NCBI GenBank assembly: GCA_937890335.1
Contig: CALBXO010000162.1
Location: 1 to 41,957, forward strand
From: an uncultured Pseudomonadota bacterium
GTDB lineage: Bacteria; Myxococcota_A; Bradymonadia; Bradymonadales; GCA-2716585
Direction: 5' to 3'
Length of the DNA: 41,957 bases
Position numbers and translations under genes: made by a program. The notes below the pieces were generated by a model. It was not told the DNA's origin and did no database searches. It worked only from the letters and a program-made list of their open reading frames with translations. Each line of letters starts with the position of its first letter. The stretch's first letter is position 1. Shown in pieces: positions 17,924 through 27,400 of this stretch.

Positions 17924-18757
17924 CTAATTGAGGTTGATCTGGGGAGCCTTGGCCGACATGACGGCGCCGGCTTTCATGTCCATCGTGGCGCCTGCCTCCT
18001 GCTTCCAGGTTGTGCCGGCTTTGAAATCCGTGGAGGTCCCCGACTCACATTTGATCGACATCATCGCCTTGATCTCAAGGTCCTTGCAGTCGAGCGTAAT
18101 GGTCTTCTTGGCCTTGATGAGGATGTCGCCGGTGTCGGTCTGGATCGTGATCAGCTTCTTGGGGACGTCGATCTCGAGCCACTGCTTGTTGTCCTTGTCG
18201 TAGAGCTGGATCTTCTCCTTGCCGTCCGTGTCGTCGAGCACGAGCTCGTTGGAGGCCTTGCTGCGAAGGCTGATCCTGCACTTGCCCTCTTCGTCGCTGA
18301 ACATGAGGACGTGGCCGCACCGGGACTGGAAGAAGCGGTAGTCGTTCTTGCCGTCCTGGTCGATGTTGGGGATTTTGCAGCAGGTGTCGTCCGGGGTGAC
18401 TTTGACCTTCTGCGGGAACTTGTCCTTGCCGTTCCAGACCTGGCCCATGAGGAACGGCTGGTTGGGGTCGCCGTTGAGGAAGGAGACGAGCACTTCGTCG
18501 TCCACCTCGGGCAGGGTGTAGAAGCCGCGGTCCTTGCCGGCCATCGGCGACGTGATCCGGGCCCACCAGGACTCGTCTTTGTCCGGGTCGAAGAAGTACG
18601 GAAGGCGAACCTTCACCATGTACTCGCCGTCCGGGTGCTTGTTGTTGGTGACGATGGCGACATGCACGCCAAAGAGGCGCTCAGCGGCGAGCTTGCCCTC
18701 CATGTTCTGGGCAGAGCCGCCGAGGCCAAAAATCGAACGGTAGGTTCCTCTCGACAC
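17924..18757 (-). CDS. Phage-tail/VgrG-like spike protein (baseplate gpV family)
   Basis: GTG 18757 with GGAG eight bases upstream is preferred over TTG 18796, giving 277 aa. Residues ~27-112 are the gpV/VgrG OB-fold: VAIVTNN, YMVKVRLPYF, WWARITSPMAGKDRGFYTLPEVDDEV as three short strands, and FLNGDPNQPFLMGQVWNG. The rest is a repetitive beta-rich needle with short valine/isoleucine/lysine strands (ITLDCKDLEIK, GTSTDFKAGTT, ATMDMKAGAV) typical of the trimeric spike helix. It lacks the large N-terminal hub domains of full VgrG (600+ aa), so it resembles the small spike of phage P2 or extracellular contractile injection systems. No sheath, tube or baseplate gene is in the window. It may supply a distant contractile machine. 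Confidence 0.86.
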   Translation of the reverse strand: MSRGTYRSIFGLGGSAQNMEGKLAAERLFGVHVAIVTNNKHPDGEYMVKVRLPYFFDPDKDESWWARITSPMAGKDRGFYTLPEVDDEVLVSFLNGDPNQPFLMGQVWNGKDKFPQKVKVTPDDTCCKIPNIDQDGKNDYRFFQSRCGHVLMFSDEEGKCRISLRSKASNELVLDDTDGKEKIQLYDKDNKQWLEIDVPKKLITIQTDTGDILIKAKKTITLDCKDLEIKAMMSIKCESGTSTDFKAGTTWKQEAGATMDMKAGAVMSAKAPQINLN

Positions 18758-18814
18758 GTGTCTTGCTCCGTCGTCGACCCAAGCAGTAGCCTTCAAGGTA
18801 GTCTGCTGTGGCGG

Positions 18815-20971
18815 TCACGGCAAGGCTTGGTAAATCGCCACGCGAAGGCGGCGCACGTCCGGCTCGTTGAGCCCACATGTGTTCTTGGGTCCGGGTCCCG
18901 CGACGATGGCCTCGCCGTCGGCGCTGGCGTCCCACCCGACGAAGATCTGGGCGTCGTTGGCCTCGGTCCCCGCGAAGATGTCGTTGCAGGTATAGCCCTC
19001 GCCGTCGCACAGGCAGCTGCGGTCGTCGCGCGCGTCGTGCCGCCACAAGGTGATCCCACAGGTGATGCTGGGTGTGTCGTCGGCGCAGGTGTGCATGCCA
19101 AGTGATCCGCCGTGGTTGGTCGCGCGGCTGTGGAGGGCGGTGAAGTTGGCGTCCGCGCGCGTGGTCAACTCGGCATCCCAGAGCAGCTCGTCCGTCTCGT
19201 CGTCCCAGCCGCGCAGCCGGAGGTCGGCGGCGACGCCAAAGCAGTTGTTCTCCCAGTTCCAGTCGATGTCGTCCGCCAGGGTATTGCGGAATCCTGCGCA
19301 TTGGACCCAGCCCTCCGGCGGCGCGGGGTCGACGAAGCGAGCGTCGGGGCTCAGCGTGGTGCCAGGGGGGTTGCAATCGTCGCGCAAGCCGCCCAGGCAG
19401 GGGCCGTCGAGCGGCGGCTCGCACACGTCTCCTACGTCGTCACCGTCGGTGTCGGTTTGCTCTGGGTTGATGTCCTGCGGGCAGTTGTCGCACGCGTCCC
19501 CCGCGCCGTCGCTGTCTGAATCGGCCTGCTCGGGATCGAACACGGTCCGGCAGACGTCGCAGAGATCGCCTGCGCCGTCCCCGTCGCCCCCATCCGTGTG
19601 GAAACGCGCCGTGTCTACGGCCGAGAAGCTGACCTGGTTGCGATCGGCTGGGGTGAGGCCGGTGGCGCCCGTGTCGGACTCGATGCCCTGGGTGTGGGTG
19701 CCACCGTCGGACGGACAGTCGATGCACACGACATCCACCGCCGAGTCCGCTTCACGCAGCACGATCTGGAAGCTGACGGGGTGGTCGTTGGGCCAATGCG
19801 GGACCTCGCTGAACATGACCACGAACTCGCGGTCCGGAGCGCGCCCCTGGACACCGTACCGGATGGACCCGCCGGCGGAGGGGTCGAGGTCCTCCCAATA
19901 GCCGGCGATCAGGGCGTTGGGCGCGGCGCTGTCTGGGAGCGTCTGGCCACCGGTGCCGGGCGAGGTGTCGTCGGCGAACGTGACAAAGCCGTTGCTTCCG
20001 ATGCGCACGCGCTCGCGAACGGTCCCATAGAATCGGAAGGTGAACGGAATCGTGAGCCAGCCGGACACCTGGTCGTCCCCCATTGCGATGGTCGTGGGCG
20101 GTACCGGTCGGACGCTGTGTTCGGCGAACGCAGCACGGGAGAAGAAGCGGTCGGAGTCGGCCTGGTCTGGGTTCTCGATGTGGGGGCAGTTGTCGCAGTT
20201 GTCGCCAAGTCCGTCGCGGTCGGAATCGACCTGGTCTGGGTCTTCAATCTGTGGGCAGACGTCACACGTGTCGCCGACCCCGTCGGCGTCAAAGTCGGAC
20301 TGGCCGGGATTGGACGCCGACGGACAATTGTCGCACGCATCGCCGAGCCCGTCGTCGTCGTCGTCCAACTGCTCTTCGTCGGACACGGAGGGACAGACAT
20401 CACAGGCGTCGCCCACGCCGTCGTCGTCTTCGTCCTGTTGGTCCGGGTCGGGGGTGTTGGGGCAAAGGTCGCAGGCGTCGCCCACGCCGTCATTGTCGGC
20501 GTCGCCCTGCGCCTCGTCCTTGAGCCCAGGGCATGTGTCGCACGCGTCACCGATCCCATCGGCGTCTGTGTCGCCCTGGTCGGCGTTGGCTGTGTCGGGG
20601 CAATTGTCGTCGGCGTCGGAGACCCCGTCGTCGTCCCCGTCTTCCGGTTCCGGCGTGTCCGGCGTGTCGGGAACGTCCGGTGTGTCCGGGATGTCCGTGA
20701 GGTCGGGCGCATCCGGGATGTCCGGGTCGTCCGGGTCGTCGTGTGCGTCAGCGATGTCCGAGGGATCTGAGGCGAGGTCGCCGCCGGAATCCGCCGCGCC
20801 AAGGTCCGGCTGGACGTCGCCTGCGACGTCGGGACTGTCGTCCTCGAGGTCCACGGTGCCATCGGCGACACCGCCATCCGGATTGTTGGTCATCTCGAGC
20901 TCGGGAACCGAGGGTGCGCCACCGGCGCATCCCACCAGCACGAGCAGTACGCAAAGAATCGAGCGAAACAT
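18815..20971 (-). CDS. TSP3-repeat lipoprotein with nested nidogen-like domain
   Basis: 718 aa from ATG 20971, signal peptide with lipobox LVGC (Cys15). An acidic Asp/Pro linker (DPDIPDAPD-type) is followed by about six calcium-binding thrombospondin type 3 repeats (pattern DxDxDGxGDxCDxCP, ~110-270). A beta domain follows (~273-455; IGSNGFVTF, IAGYWEDLDP, IRYGVQG, EFVVMFSEV, TQGIESDTGATG) resembling NIDO-type domains, then two more TSP3 repeats. The Cys-rich C-terminal ~190 residues (GWVQCAGFRNTLADDI, NNCFG, LWRHDARDDRSC) contain a module common in myxobacterial secreted proteins. It is probably a rigid, Ca2+-stabilised surface rod. It is first of the TSP3-spike-methyltransferase run and ends 57 bases before the spike start. 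Confidence 0.92.
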   Translation of the reverse strand: MFRSILCVLLVLVGCAGGAPSVPELEMTNNPDGGVADGTVDLEDDSPDVAGDVQPDLGAADSGGDLASDPSDIADAHDDPDDPDIPDAPDLTDIPDTPDVPDTPDTPEPEDGDDDGVSDADDNCPDTANADQGDTDADGIGDACDTCPGLKDEAQGDADNDGVGDACDLCPNTPDPDQQDEDDDGVGDACDVCPSVSDEEQLDDDDDGLGDACDNCPSASNPGQSDFDADGVGDTCDVCPQIEDPDQVDSDRDGLGDNCDNCPHIENPDQADSDRFFSRAAFAEHSVRPVPPTTIAMGDDQVSGWLTIPFTFRFYGTVRERVRIGSNGFVTFADDTSPGTGGQTLPDSAAPNALIAGYWEDLDPSAGGSIRYGVQGRAPDREFVVMFSEVPHWPNDHPVSFQIVLREADSAVDVVCIDCPSDGGTHTQGIESDTGATGLTPADRNQVSFSAVDTARFHTDGGDGDGAGDLCDVCRTVFDPEQADSDSDGAGDACDNCPQDINPEQTDTDGDDVGDVCEPPLDGPCLGGLRDDCNPPGTTLSPDARFVDPAPPEGWVQCAGFRNTLADDIDWNWENNCFGVAADLRLRGWDDETDELLWDAELTTRADANFTALHSRATNHGGSLGMHTCADDTPSITCGITLWRHDARDDRSCLCDGEGYTCNDIFAGTEANDAQIFVGWDASADGEAIVAGPGPKNTCGLNEPDVRRLRVAIYQALP
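20108..20660 (-). repeat. Tandem TSP3 coding repeats (Asp-rich, ~72 bp/unit)
   Basis: The coding region for the first six TSP3 modules shows diverged tandem units of about 66-75 bases, each carrying gtcgcacgcgtc-like codons for GDACD/GDNCD. Units differ at many third positions, so this is old duplication, not a fresh expansion. Confidence 0.6.
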
Positions 20972-21043
20972 CGAACACCTGAGGGCAGGACGCGTGCGCG
21001 TCAGCAGTCCGTCAGGCCAAACCCACCTGGGGTCTGTCTAGCG

Positions 21044-21454
21044 TCACACCAACTTGGTGTCGAGGGTGTAGCTCGTTTTCTCCGGTGAGGAGACTTCAAT
21101 GTAGTAGATGCCGGGGCTGACAGCGATGGTGATGCTGCGCGTACCGGCTTTGGCGGGCTTGGCTTTGGAGATGATGTTTCCCTTGGCGTCCGTGACCGTG
21201 AGCTCGGCTTTGGCGGTGCCGGGTTCAAAGGACACCGTGATCGTGAGATCTCCGGTTCCCTCTACGCGCACGTAGCGCCAGTCCGCGGCGTCCCCTGGCC
21301 CCAGGTTGTCCTGGACGGCGGCGCCAACGGCGGTCCGCCGGGCGCGGGTGCGCTTGCCGTCGATGTCTTTGGGACCGGCAACTGCGCTCGACGTGAGCGC
21401 GACAGCGCACAGCATCGCAAGCGCGGTGAGGAAGGGCCTGGCGGTGGACATCAT
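21044..21454 (-). CDS. Small secreted protein with PPC-like beta domain
   Basis: 136 aa with a clear Sec signal peptide (LTALAMLCAVALTSSAVA, cleavage after AVA). The mature part resembles bacterial pre-peptidase C-terminal (PPC) domains: ADWRYVRVEGTGDLTITVSFEPGTAKAELTVTD as separate strands, then the TRSITIAVSPGIYYIEVSSP strand pair ending in YTLDTKLV. Such domains are usually appendages to secreted enzymes; here the domain stands alone, probably periplasmic or secreted. Its start overlaps the EcsC-like stop by four bases (ATGA), a coupled pair. A second ATG at 21451 is also possible. Confidence 0.82.
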   Translation of the reverse strand: MMSTARPFLTALAMLCAVALTSSAVAGPKDIDGKRTRARRTAVGAAVQDNLGPGDAADWRYVRVEGTGDLTITVSFEPGTAKAELTVTDAKGNIISKAKPAKAGTRSITIAVSPGIYYIEVSSPEKTSYTLDTKLV

Positions 21455-22125
21455 GCGGCCTCGATGAAGTAGTCGCGAGCCCGTCGGCCCACGTACCGGG
21501 TCAGTTTCTTGTTGGACGTGTATCCGAGCACCACGCCGACCCCAAATGGGATCGCGCGCAGGAGCCCCCTCTGCGTAAAGCGCAGGCCGATCATCTTGAA
21601 CAATTGGATGAGCCAGCGTTTGGCCCGGGTCTTGAGCATGCGCTTGGCGACCTCAGTCAGGCTCTTGACGCTGAATCGTTTGAAGCTCAGCAGGCCCGCC
21701 TGGGTCGCGACGCCGAGTCCGGCGACCGCGTAGCACAGCCGCTGCTCGTCCTCCGTGCTGATGTCGCGCCCATACAGATGGGCCAGCGCCATCACCATCT
21801 CGATCTGGTACTTCATCGAGATGGCGAGGTCGGCGGCGGTCGCGCCCACGAGGGCCACCACAGTGCCAATGCCGGGGATGATGGAGGAGGCTGCGGTGAG
21901 CGAGCCCACGCGGCCGCAGGTGCGTGCGTAGCGCTCGATGATCTCGTTGGCCACGCTCAGGGTCTGGTCGTCGCCCTTGAGGTGGCGGGTCTTCTTGTGG
22001 GTGGAGACCTTCTCCTGCGCCTCTTGAACCACGGACTTGATCTCCGTGGGGCCGGCTACGATCGCCTCGACGGCGCGCAGCAGCAGGGGCTTGTCCTGGT
22101 CGGCGTCGGTCGAATCGAGAAACAT
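21451..22125 (-). CDS. EcsC-like family protein
   Basis: ATG 22125 has GGAG four bases upstream; an ORF extension to 22149 lacks one. 224 aa, with a Gly/Ala-rich hydrophobic core (SIIPGIGTVVALVGATAADLAIS) followed by ALAHLYGRDI and a second Gly-rich helix (YAVAGLGVATQAGLL), as in EcsC proteins, which are thought to be membrane-associated but have no known activity. The basic C-terminal part (KRMLKTRAKRWL) is cytoplasmic-like. It overlaps the PPC-like gene by ATGA and lies 79 bases after the flavoprotein gene. Function is unknown. Confidence 0.7.
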   Translation of the reverse strand: MFLDSTDADQDKPLLLRAVEAIVAGPTEIKSVVQEAQEKVSTHKKTRHLKGDDQTLSVANEIIERYARTCGRVGSLTAASSIIPGIGTVVALVGATAADLAISMKYQIEMVMALAHLYGRDISTEDEQRLCYAVAGLGVATQAGLLSFKRFSVKSLTEVAKRMLKTRAKRWLIQLFKMIGLRFTQRGLLRAIPFGVGVVLGYTSNKKLTRYVGRRARDYFIEAA

Positions 22126-22169
22126 CGGACTCCTTGCGTCAGGTCGCACTTGGCGACGCGTACAACACT

Positions 22170-22179
22170 AGAACGTTCT
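22170..22179. promoter_or_regulatory. Short perfect palindrome upstream of the EcsC-like gene
   Basis: AGAACGTTCT (10 bp, fully symmetric) lies 45 bases upstream of the EcsC-like start, in the only AT-moderate part of the 79-base gap. It could be an operator half-site pair. No adjacent promoter elements stand out. Confidence 0.2.
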
Positions 22180-22204
22180 TCGTCCGAGATCGATTCAGAG
22201 AGCG

Positions 22205-23314
22205 TTACAATCCCTTTGGAAGGGGCAGGGTAGCCCACTCGCCCCCGGTCCTGCCGGCGCGCGCCCACTCTCCCATCACCGCCAGTTTCTTGGTGAATGT
22301 GGGGATGGTTCCAGCGACCAGAAGCCGCGCCACTGATCGCGCAAGCTCGCCGCGCAGCTTCATCCCCGCGACCTGCGCGCGGCCGTCGTTGGGTCCAAGG
22401 CGGAGCACGCGCTCGATGGGCCAGGCGACCAGCGGCTCGTGGCTCGCACCGACGAGCTCCATCCGGGCGTTGTCCGCGGCCAGGTTGCCCATCTGCCAGT
22501 CGGTCACGGAGGTGGCGGGCCACGCGCGTCCCGACGACCGTGCGATCAGCGGGCCGACGCCAAAAACGTCGTGGCGTCCACGCACGGCGAGGTTGTCGGC
22601 GACGAGCAGGCGGCCCGCGTCATCGACGGGGAGGTCGGTGTCCGCAATCCAGCCAGGCGCCGAGCCCTCGCGCGCGTCGATCCGTAGGGACGCGTCGACC
22701 TCCTCGGTCACGATGCGGACCTGCGCCTCGTCGCCAAGGTCCACCTCTTCATCGGTCCACAGATAGACTTCAAACGGCGCCATCGCGCGGCTGGCCAGGG
22801 CGGTGCCGCAGCCCCATGCGAGCGCCGTCACCAGCTCGATGGCTCGCCTGCCGCTGCCCCGCACGAGGATGCGCTGCGAGCGCGCGTCCGCCACGGGCGC
22901 CGCGGCCAGCGAGAGGATCGAGCGGCTGATCCTGGCGGCGTCCGCCACGCGCGCGTAGGGCAGCCAGCCACCCGTCACTGGAGGAAGCACGGGCTGCGGG
23001 GCCAGGATCAAAAGATCGAAGTGGTACTCGGCGCCGGCGCCAAGGACGGTGCGTCGGTCCAGATCCAGCCCTGTGACGCGATCGTCGACACATTGCACGC
23101 GGCCGTCGTCGAGGAGGTCGTCCAGGCGAAGGCGTGCGGTGCGTGCCGTGGTCAGACCCGAGGCGATCTCCGGCAGCAGCGGGGTCCAATCCGCATACGC
23201 GCCGTCGTGCACGAAGACCGCGCGCACATTGCGACGGCCGTACAGGCCATCATCCAGGGCGCGCGCAGCGATGAGCGCCGCGCTCCCGCCACCGGCGATG
23301 CAGATTCGTTTCAC
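22205..23314 (-). CDS. NDH-2-like FAD/NAD(P)-dependent oxidoreductase, degenerate motifs
   Basis: 369 aa from GTG 23314, overlapping the Cys-rich lipoprotein stop as GTGA. The N-terminus is a dinucleotide-binding fold (RICIAGGGSAALIAARAL; GGGSAA in place of the usual GxGxxG with a following acidic residue), then WTPLLPEIASG as in type II NADH dehydrogenases, a DLLILAP strand and a second Rossmann segment (ILVRGSGRRAIELVTALA). The late FAD-contact motif is VFGVGPL, lacking the Asp of the usual FAxGD. The C-terminal ~60 residues have an amphipathic helix typical of membrane-peripheral NDH-2. It could be a flavoprotein with altered cofactor geometry, or a non-redox FAD-fold protein. Coupling with a secreted lipoprotein is unusual. 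Confidence 0.75.
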   Translation of the reverse strand: MKRICIAGGGSAALIAARALDDGLYGRRNVRAVFVHDGAYADWTPLLPEIASGLTTARTARLRLDDLLDDGRVQCVDDRVTGLDLDRRTVLGAGAEYHFDLLILAPQPVLPPVTGGWLPYARVADAARISRSILSLAAAPVADARSQRILVRGSGRRAIELVTALAWGCGTALASRAMAPFEVYLWTDEEVDLGDEAQVRIVTEEVDASLRIDAREGSAPGWIADTDLPVDDAGRLLVADNLAVRGRHDVFGVGPLIARSSGRAWPATSVTDWQMGNLAADNARMELVGASHEPLVAWPIERVLRLGPNDGRAQVAGMKLRGELARSVARLLVAGTIPTFTKKLAVMGEWARAGRTGGEWATLPLPKGL

Positions 23315-24405
23315 TGCGGGAGGCAGCCGTTCTCGTCTGCGCCCTGGTCCTCAGGCGCGCACACCGCGCCTGGGTTCTGGATGCTGCAGAACGCCGCAGA
23401 CGGCAGCCCGGAGCACGTGCCGTTGGGCTGGCAGACGTCGTTGGCCGTGCAGGCCACCTGGTCGTCGCAGGGGCTGTCGGGATCGAGGAACATTCCGACT
23501 TCGCGCATGCAGGTGAAGCCGGTGGACGCATCGCAGGTGAACACGCCGCAGGCGTCGTCGGGGTTGGCGGCGCGGCAGTCGGCGGGTCTGCGGCACTCGC
23601 AGCTCTGCGTCGGGCTGTGGACCGCTTCGCCGGCGTCCTCGTCACAGAAAGTCTGGGTGCAGTCGTTGTTGTCGTCGAAGGCGGCGTCGTCCTCGACGCG
23701 CGTGCCGGCAAGACAGCCGTTCGTGTCCGCGGCCTCCGACGAGGGGTTGCAGGACTCCACGCCGTTGCAGAAGACATCGTCGTCGCAGGCCCCGTCGTCC
23801 GTGCTGCCACCACCACAGGCGCCGATCGCGTCGCAGCTCGTGCCGCTGGTGCAGTCGATGCCGTCGTCACACTCCGTACCCTCGGGCTTGAGCTCGCTGA
23901 CACAATTGAGTGTCGCCGGGTCGCAGGTCGCCTGGGAGACGCAGGGACCACCGTAGAGGATGTCGCATTGGCGGTCGCCGCCGTCGCGGGAGCACTCGCA
24001 ATTGTGGTCGAGGTGGACAACCACGCCACCCTCCTCGTCACAGTGGTCCTCCGTACACTCGATGCCGTCGCTGAGATCTCGCGAGATCACCAGGCAGCCG
24101 CGGGCGTCGGCCCCCCCGTTTTCGGGGTTACAGACCTCGTCTCCGTTGCAGTAGATGCCGTCGTCGCAGAAGGCGTCGCCGGACTCACCACTCAGCGGGT
24201 CGTCGCAGGTCTCCTGGAAGATGATGCAATACCCACCCTCTTTGGGGTCGGTGTTGTTCAGGCACCGGTACTCGGTCCCGAAGCTCTCGATGCACGCCTG
24301 GTCGTTGAGGCAACGGCGCTCGTCCAGTGACCCTGCGTCAAAGAAGCAGCCGGTCAAGCAAGCGGCGAGGGCGGCGAGGAGTGTGGCTCTGAGGAGGATG
24401 CGCAT
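23311..24405 (-). CDS. Cys-rich disulfide-repeat lipoprotein (smaller paralogue)
   Basis: ATG 24405 with GGAG just upstream is preferred over TTG 24414; 364 aa. The signal peptide ends with lipobox LTGC (Cys20). The mature part is a string of Cys-rich modules with the repeated pattern CNGxExCNPxxxxADxxGC and CDDGxxCTxxxxC, found in disulfide-repeat proteins of Myxococcota. The module grammar matches the next upstream gene (1198 aa), so the two are tandem paralogues. It is probably extracellular, facing outward on the outer membrane; no enzymatic motif is seen. The stop overlaps the flavoprotein gene (GTGA). Confidence 0.9.
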   Translation of the reverse strand: MRILLRATLLAALAACLTGCFFDAGSLDERRCLNDQACIESFGTEYRCLNNTDPKEGGYCIIFQETCDDPLSGESGDAFCDDGIYCNGDEVCNPENGGADARGCLVISRDLSDGIECTEDHCDEEGGVVVHLDHNCECSRDGGDRQCDILYGGPCVSQATCDPATLNCVSELKPEGTECDDGIDCTSGTSCDAIGACGGGSTDDGACDDDVFCNGVESCNPSSEAADTNGCLAGTRVEDDAAFDDNNDCTQTFCDEDAGEAVHSPTQSCECRRPADCRAANPDDACGVFTCDASTGFTCMREVGMFLDPDSPCDDQVACTANDVCQPNGTCSGLPSAAFCSIQNPGAVCAPEDQGADENGCLPQ

Positions 24406-24418
24406 GATCTCCAATCGG

Positions 24419-27400
24419 CTACTCGGTGATCGTCACGTAGTACGGCGCCGAGGCGATGGTGGGGGTATCTTCGGTTCCTGGCAACTGCCAGTAGCACTGC
24501 ACGTGCACGAGCCCATCGTGCTCGCTGGTCATCGTAACCTCATGCACCGTGGAGTCGTAGTTCTGCGGCCCGGTGCCGGCGAAACTCATGTACTCGCTGT
24601 TGCTGCGGACGTAGAGGTCCACGTCGTCCAGGTACCCGTCGTGGTCTGCGCCTCCGCGCCCGGGGCGCGCCAGTCCGAGCCTGCGGCCGAGGAGGGGTTT
24701 CATCTCCTCGGGCAGCTCAGACACAAAGCGATGTCGGATCTTGTGCGAGCCGTCGCGGTTTCCACCGGCCTCGTACTGCGTGAGGTAGGGGCCCGCCGTG
24801 TCCTCGGGCAATGCGGAGCCGATCTTGCGGTACGAGGCAACGTCGTCGCCGACGCCAAAGACCGTGTGCATGGCGTCGCCCGCCAGCCATTGGGCGCGGT
24901 TTCTCATCGCCATGGCCCAATCCAGTCGCATCGAGCGGCTGCGGTCGAGCGCTTCGGGGACTTCGGTGACGGGCGGTAGGAGGATCGATCCGGGCACGGG
25001 GCCGTTGATCCATGCCAATCCGAGGCTACCTGTGTGCTTGGCGCGAGCCTCCAAGGAGATGGTGTGTCCCTGCGGCGGCGCTTTGTCGGCGAAGAAGAAC
25101 GCGGCGATGTCCGCCTCCTGATCGATGTCCTCAAAGTACATGATCGCGTCTTCTGTAATGTTGTTCCAGGTCCATCGCAGGTAGTCGAGCTCTTCGGGGA
25201 TGGCATCTGCGTCGGCGCGCCACCACGGCACTTCGTAGATGCCCACGCTGTCTACGAACGCACAGCGGTCCGGGTCTGTGACACCGTTGCGCTTGATGAG
25301 CTCGAGCCGGATGGTGACGGACCCAACCCCTTGCGCGTTGAAGAATACGTTCTGGTAGTCGTTCATCGTGACATCGAGTGAATCCAGCGCGATCACCGGC
25401 AGGAAGAGGTCTTCGCCGTCGTTGCCTGTGAGCGAATTGCGGTAGCTGACCACGAAGTGTTCCTCAGCCCCGAGTCCGGTGGGGTTCATGTTCTTCATCC
25501 GGACGCGGAGCATCAGCCCGAGCTGGTCGGCGAGGGCAGGCTGGGCGAAGGGACCGAGCAGCAGCCCTTTGCCATTGCAGACCTTGAGCCCCGTCGCCCC
25601 GTCATGGCTCACGCCGGAGGCGACATCGTCGCCAAGGACGCCGATGGGAGTAATCTGCGGGTTCTCCTCGTTTTCCAGGTCCGCGATTACGGCGGGGTCA
25701 TCAAAGCTCTCATACCACCGCTCGAGCCGGCCGACGCAATAGAGGTTGGCCGCCTGGTTGGTGGCGGTGGTGGCGGTCACGGTCAGGGTCACGGGCTGAC
25801 CCACCGTGCCTGTCTCCTCTCCGCCTACCACGACGGTGTCGGGCGTGGCGCAGTCGCTGTCGTCGCCGTCCTGTTCTCCGTCGCAGTCGTTGTCCTCGAG
25901 GTCGTCGCACAAGTCGGTGCCGGTCGGGCCCTCGGGCGGCGCCTGGCAGGTGCCGACCACACAGGTCCCATCGATGTCGCCGTTGCCGCAATTGACCACG
26001 CAGGCGCCCTCGTTGGCGGGCTCGTAGACACAGCCGTCCGCGTCCGCATCCACATCCCCGGGTGCGCACGTCGCGCCGGCGCGGCAGGAGCCGGCACAGA
26101 CGTCGTTGTTGAGGATCACGTCGCACTGGCCAACGCCGTCGCAGGTGCTGCCGGCGGTGCAGGTCAATTCGCCGCACGCGGTGTCGTCGCTGGCGAAGGT
26201 GTACTGGCACACGCCGTCCGAACAGGCGCCGGCGAGGATGCAGACATTATCGTCGTCGTCGGTGCAGTCGGCGTTGACCTCGCAGTCGCAGTTGTCGGTC
26301 TGGGGCACGCAGTTCTGGTCGGCGTCGCACGCGTCGCCGTCGGTACACGCAAGGCCGTCGTCGCAGTCGGTGCCGACCTGGGCAGGCTGGACGTTGCAGG
26401 TGTACGAACCACGGTTGCAGCTGGCGAGAAAGCAGACATCAGCCTGCTCTGCGCAGTCCACGTCGTTGATGCACTCGCAGCGCTCCGTTGGCGTGTTCAG
26501 GAAGTCGCCCTCCAGACCGAGAGTGCAGTTGTTGTCGTCGGGGTCGCACTCGACGCACGTGTCGTCGGTGCAATCCACGTCGTCGTCCGGGTCCGGCGCG
26601 GGACCGGGGCGGCAGCCGTCCGCGTCCGCTTGCTGGTGGTTGGGCTGGCAGATCTCGATCCCATCGCACCACATCTGGTCGTTGCAGAAGGTGTCGTTGG
26701 GGTCTCGGCCCACGCACTGGCCGTTGGGATCGCAGGTGTCGCCGTCTGTGCAGCCGCGGCCGTCGTCGCACATCGTCCCCTCTGGCCGGGGTTCGGTCAT
26801 GCAGATGTCGTTGCAGAAGTAGCGAAGACACGGGTTGGCGTCGTTGTCCGGGAGGCACTCCGCGTCGTTGTCGCACAAGGCGCAGCCGTCGGGCACGTGC
26901 ATGATCTGTCCGTCCGTGCAGCTGTCGATGGTGCAGTCGATGCCGTCGTTGATGTTGGGCGGATTGCCGCTGATGCAGCCGTTGATGTCGTTCTGCGGCG
27001 AGTCCGGATCGCAGATCTCCTCGCCATCGCAGAGGTCGAAATTGCTGCACAGGTTGTGGTCCAGGCTTCCGCCGCAGGCGCCGGCGCCATCGCAGATGTC
27101 GTCGAAAGTGCACGCCACGTCGTCGTTGCAGCTGGTTCCTGCGGCGCGGAACGCCACGTCGTCAGCGCCGCAGGTGTAGTTGTCCGAGCAGATATAGCCA
27201 ACGCATTGGTTGCCTGGCTGGCAGCGCTCGCCGACGCAGTCGCAGGCGGCGCCGGGCTCGATGCAATCGCAGGCCGACGCGTCGTTGATGATGCTGCCGT
27301 CCGCACAGCTATCGACGGTGCAGGCGATGCCGTCGTCGGGGTCGACCTCGTCGCCCGCAGCGCAGGTTCCGTCGGGATTGCAGGTCTCGGCGCCGTTGCA

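Noticed and set aside
18757-18796. TTG 18796 as the start of the spike gene
   Set aside because: GTG 18757 has a GGAG at eight bases and gives a better N-terminus; TTG has no ribosome site.
22170-22179. LexA-like or other named operator
   Set aside because: The palindrome AGAACGTTCT is too short to assign to a known regulator; kept only as a low-confidence site.
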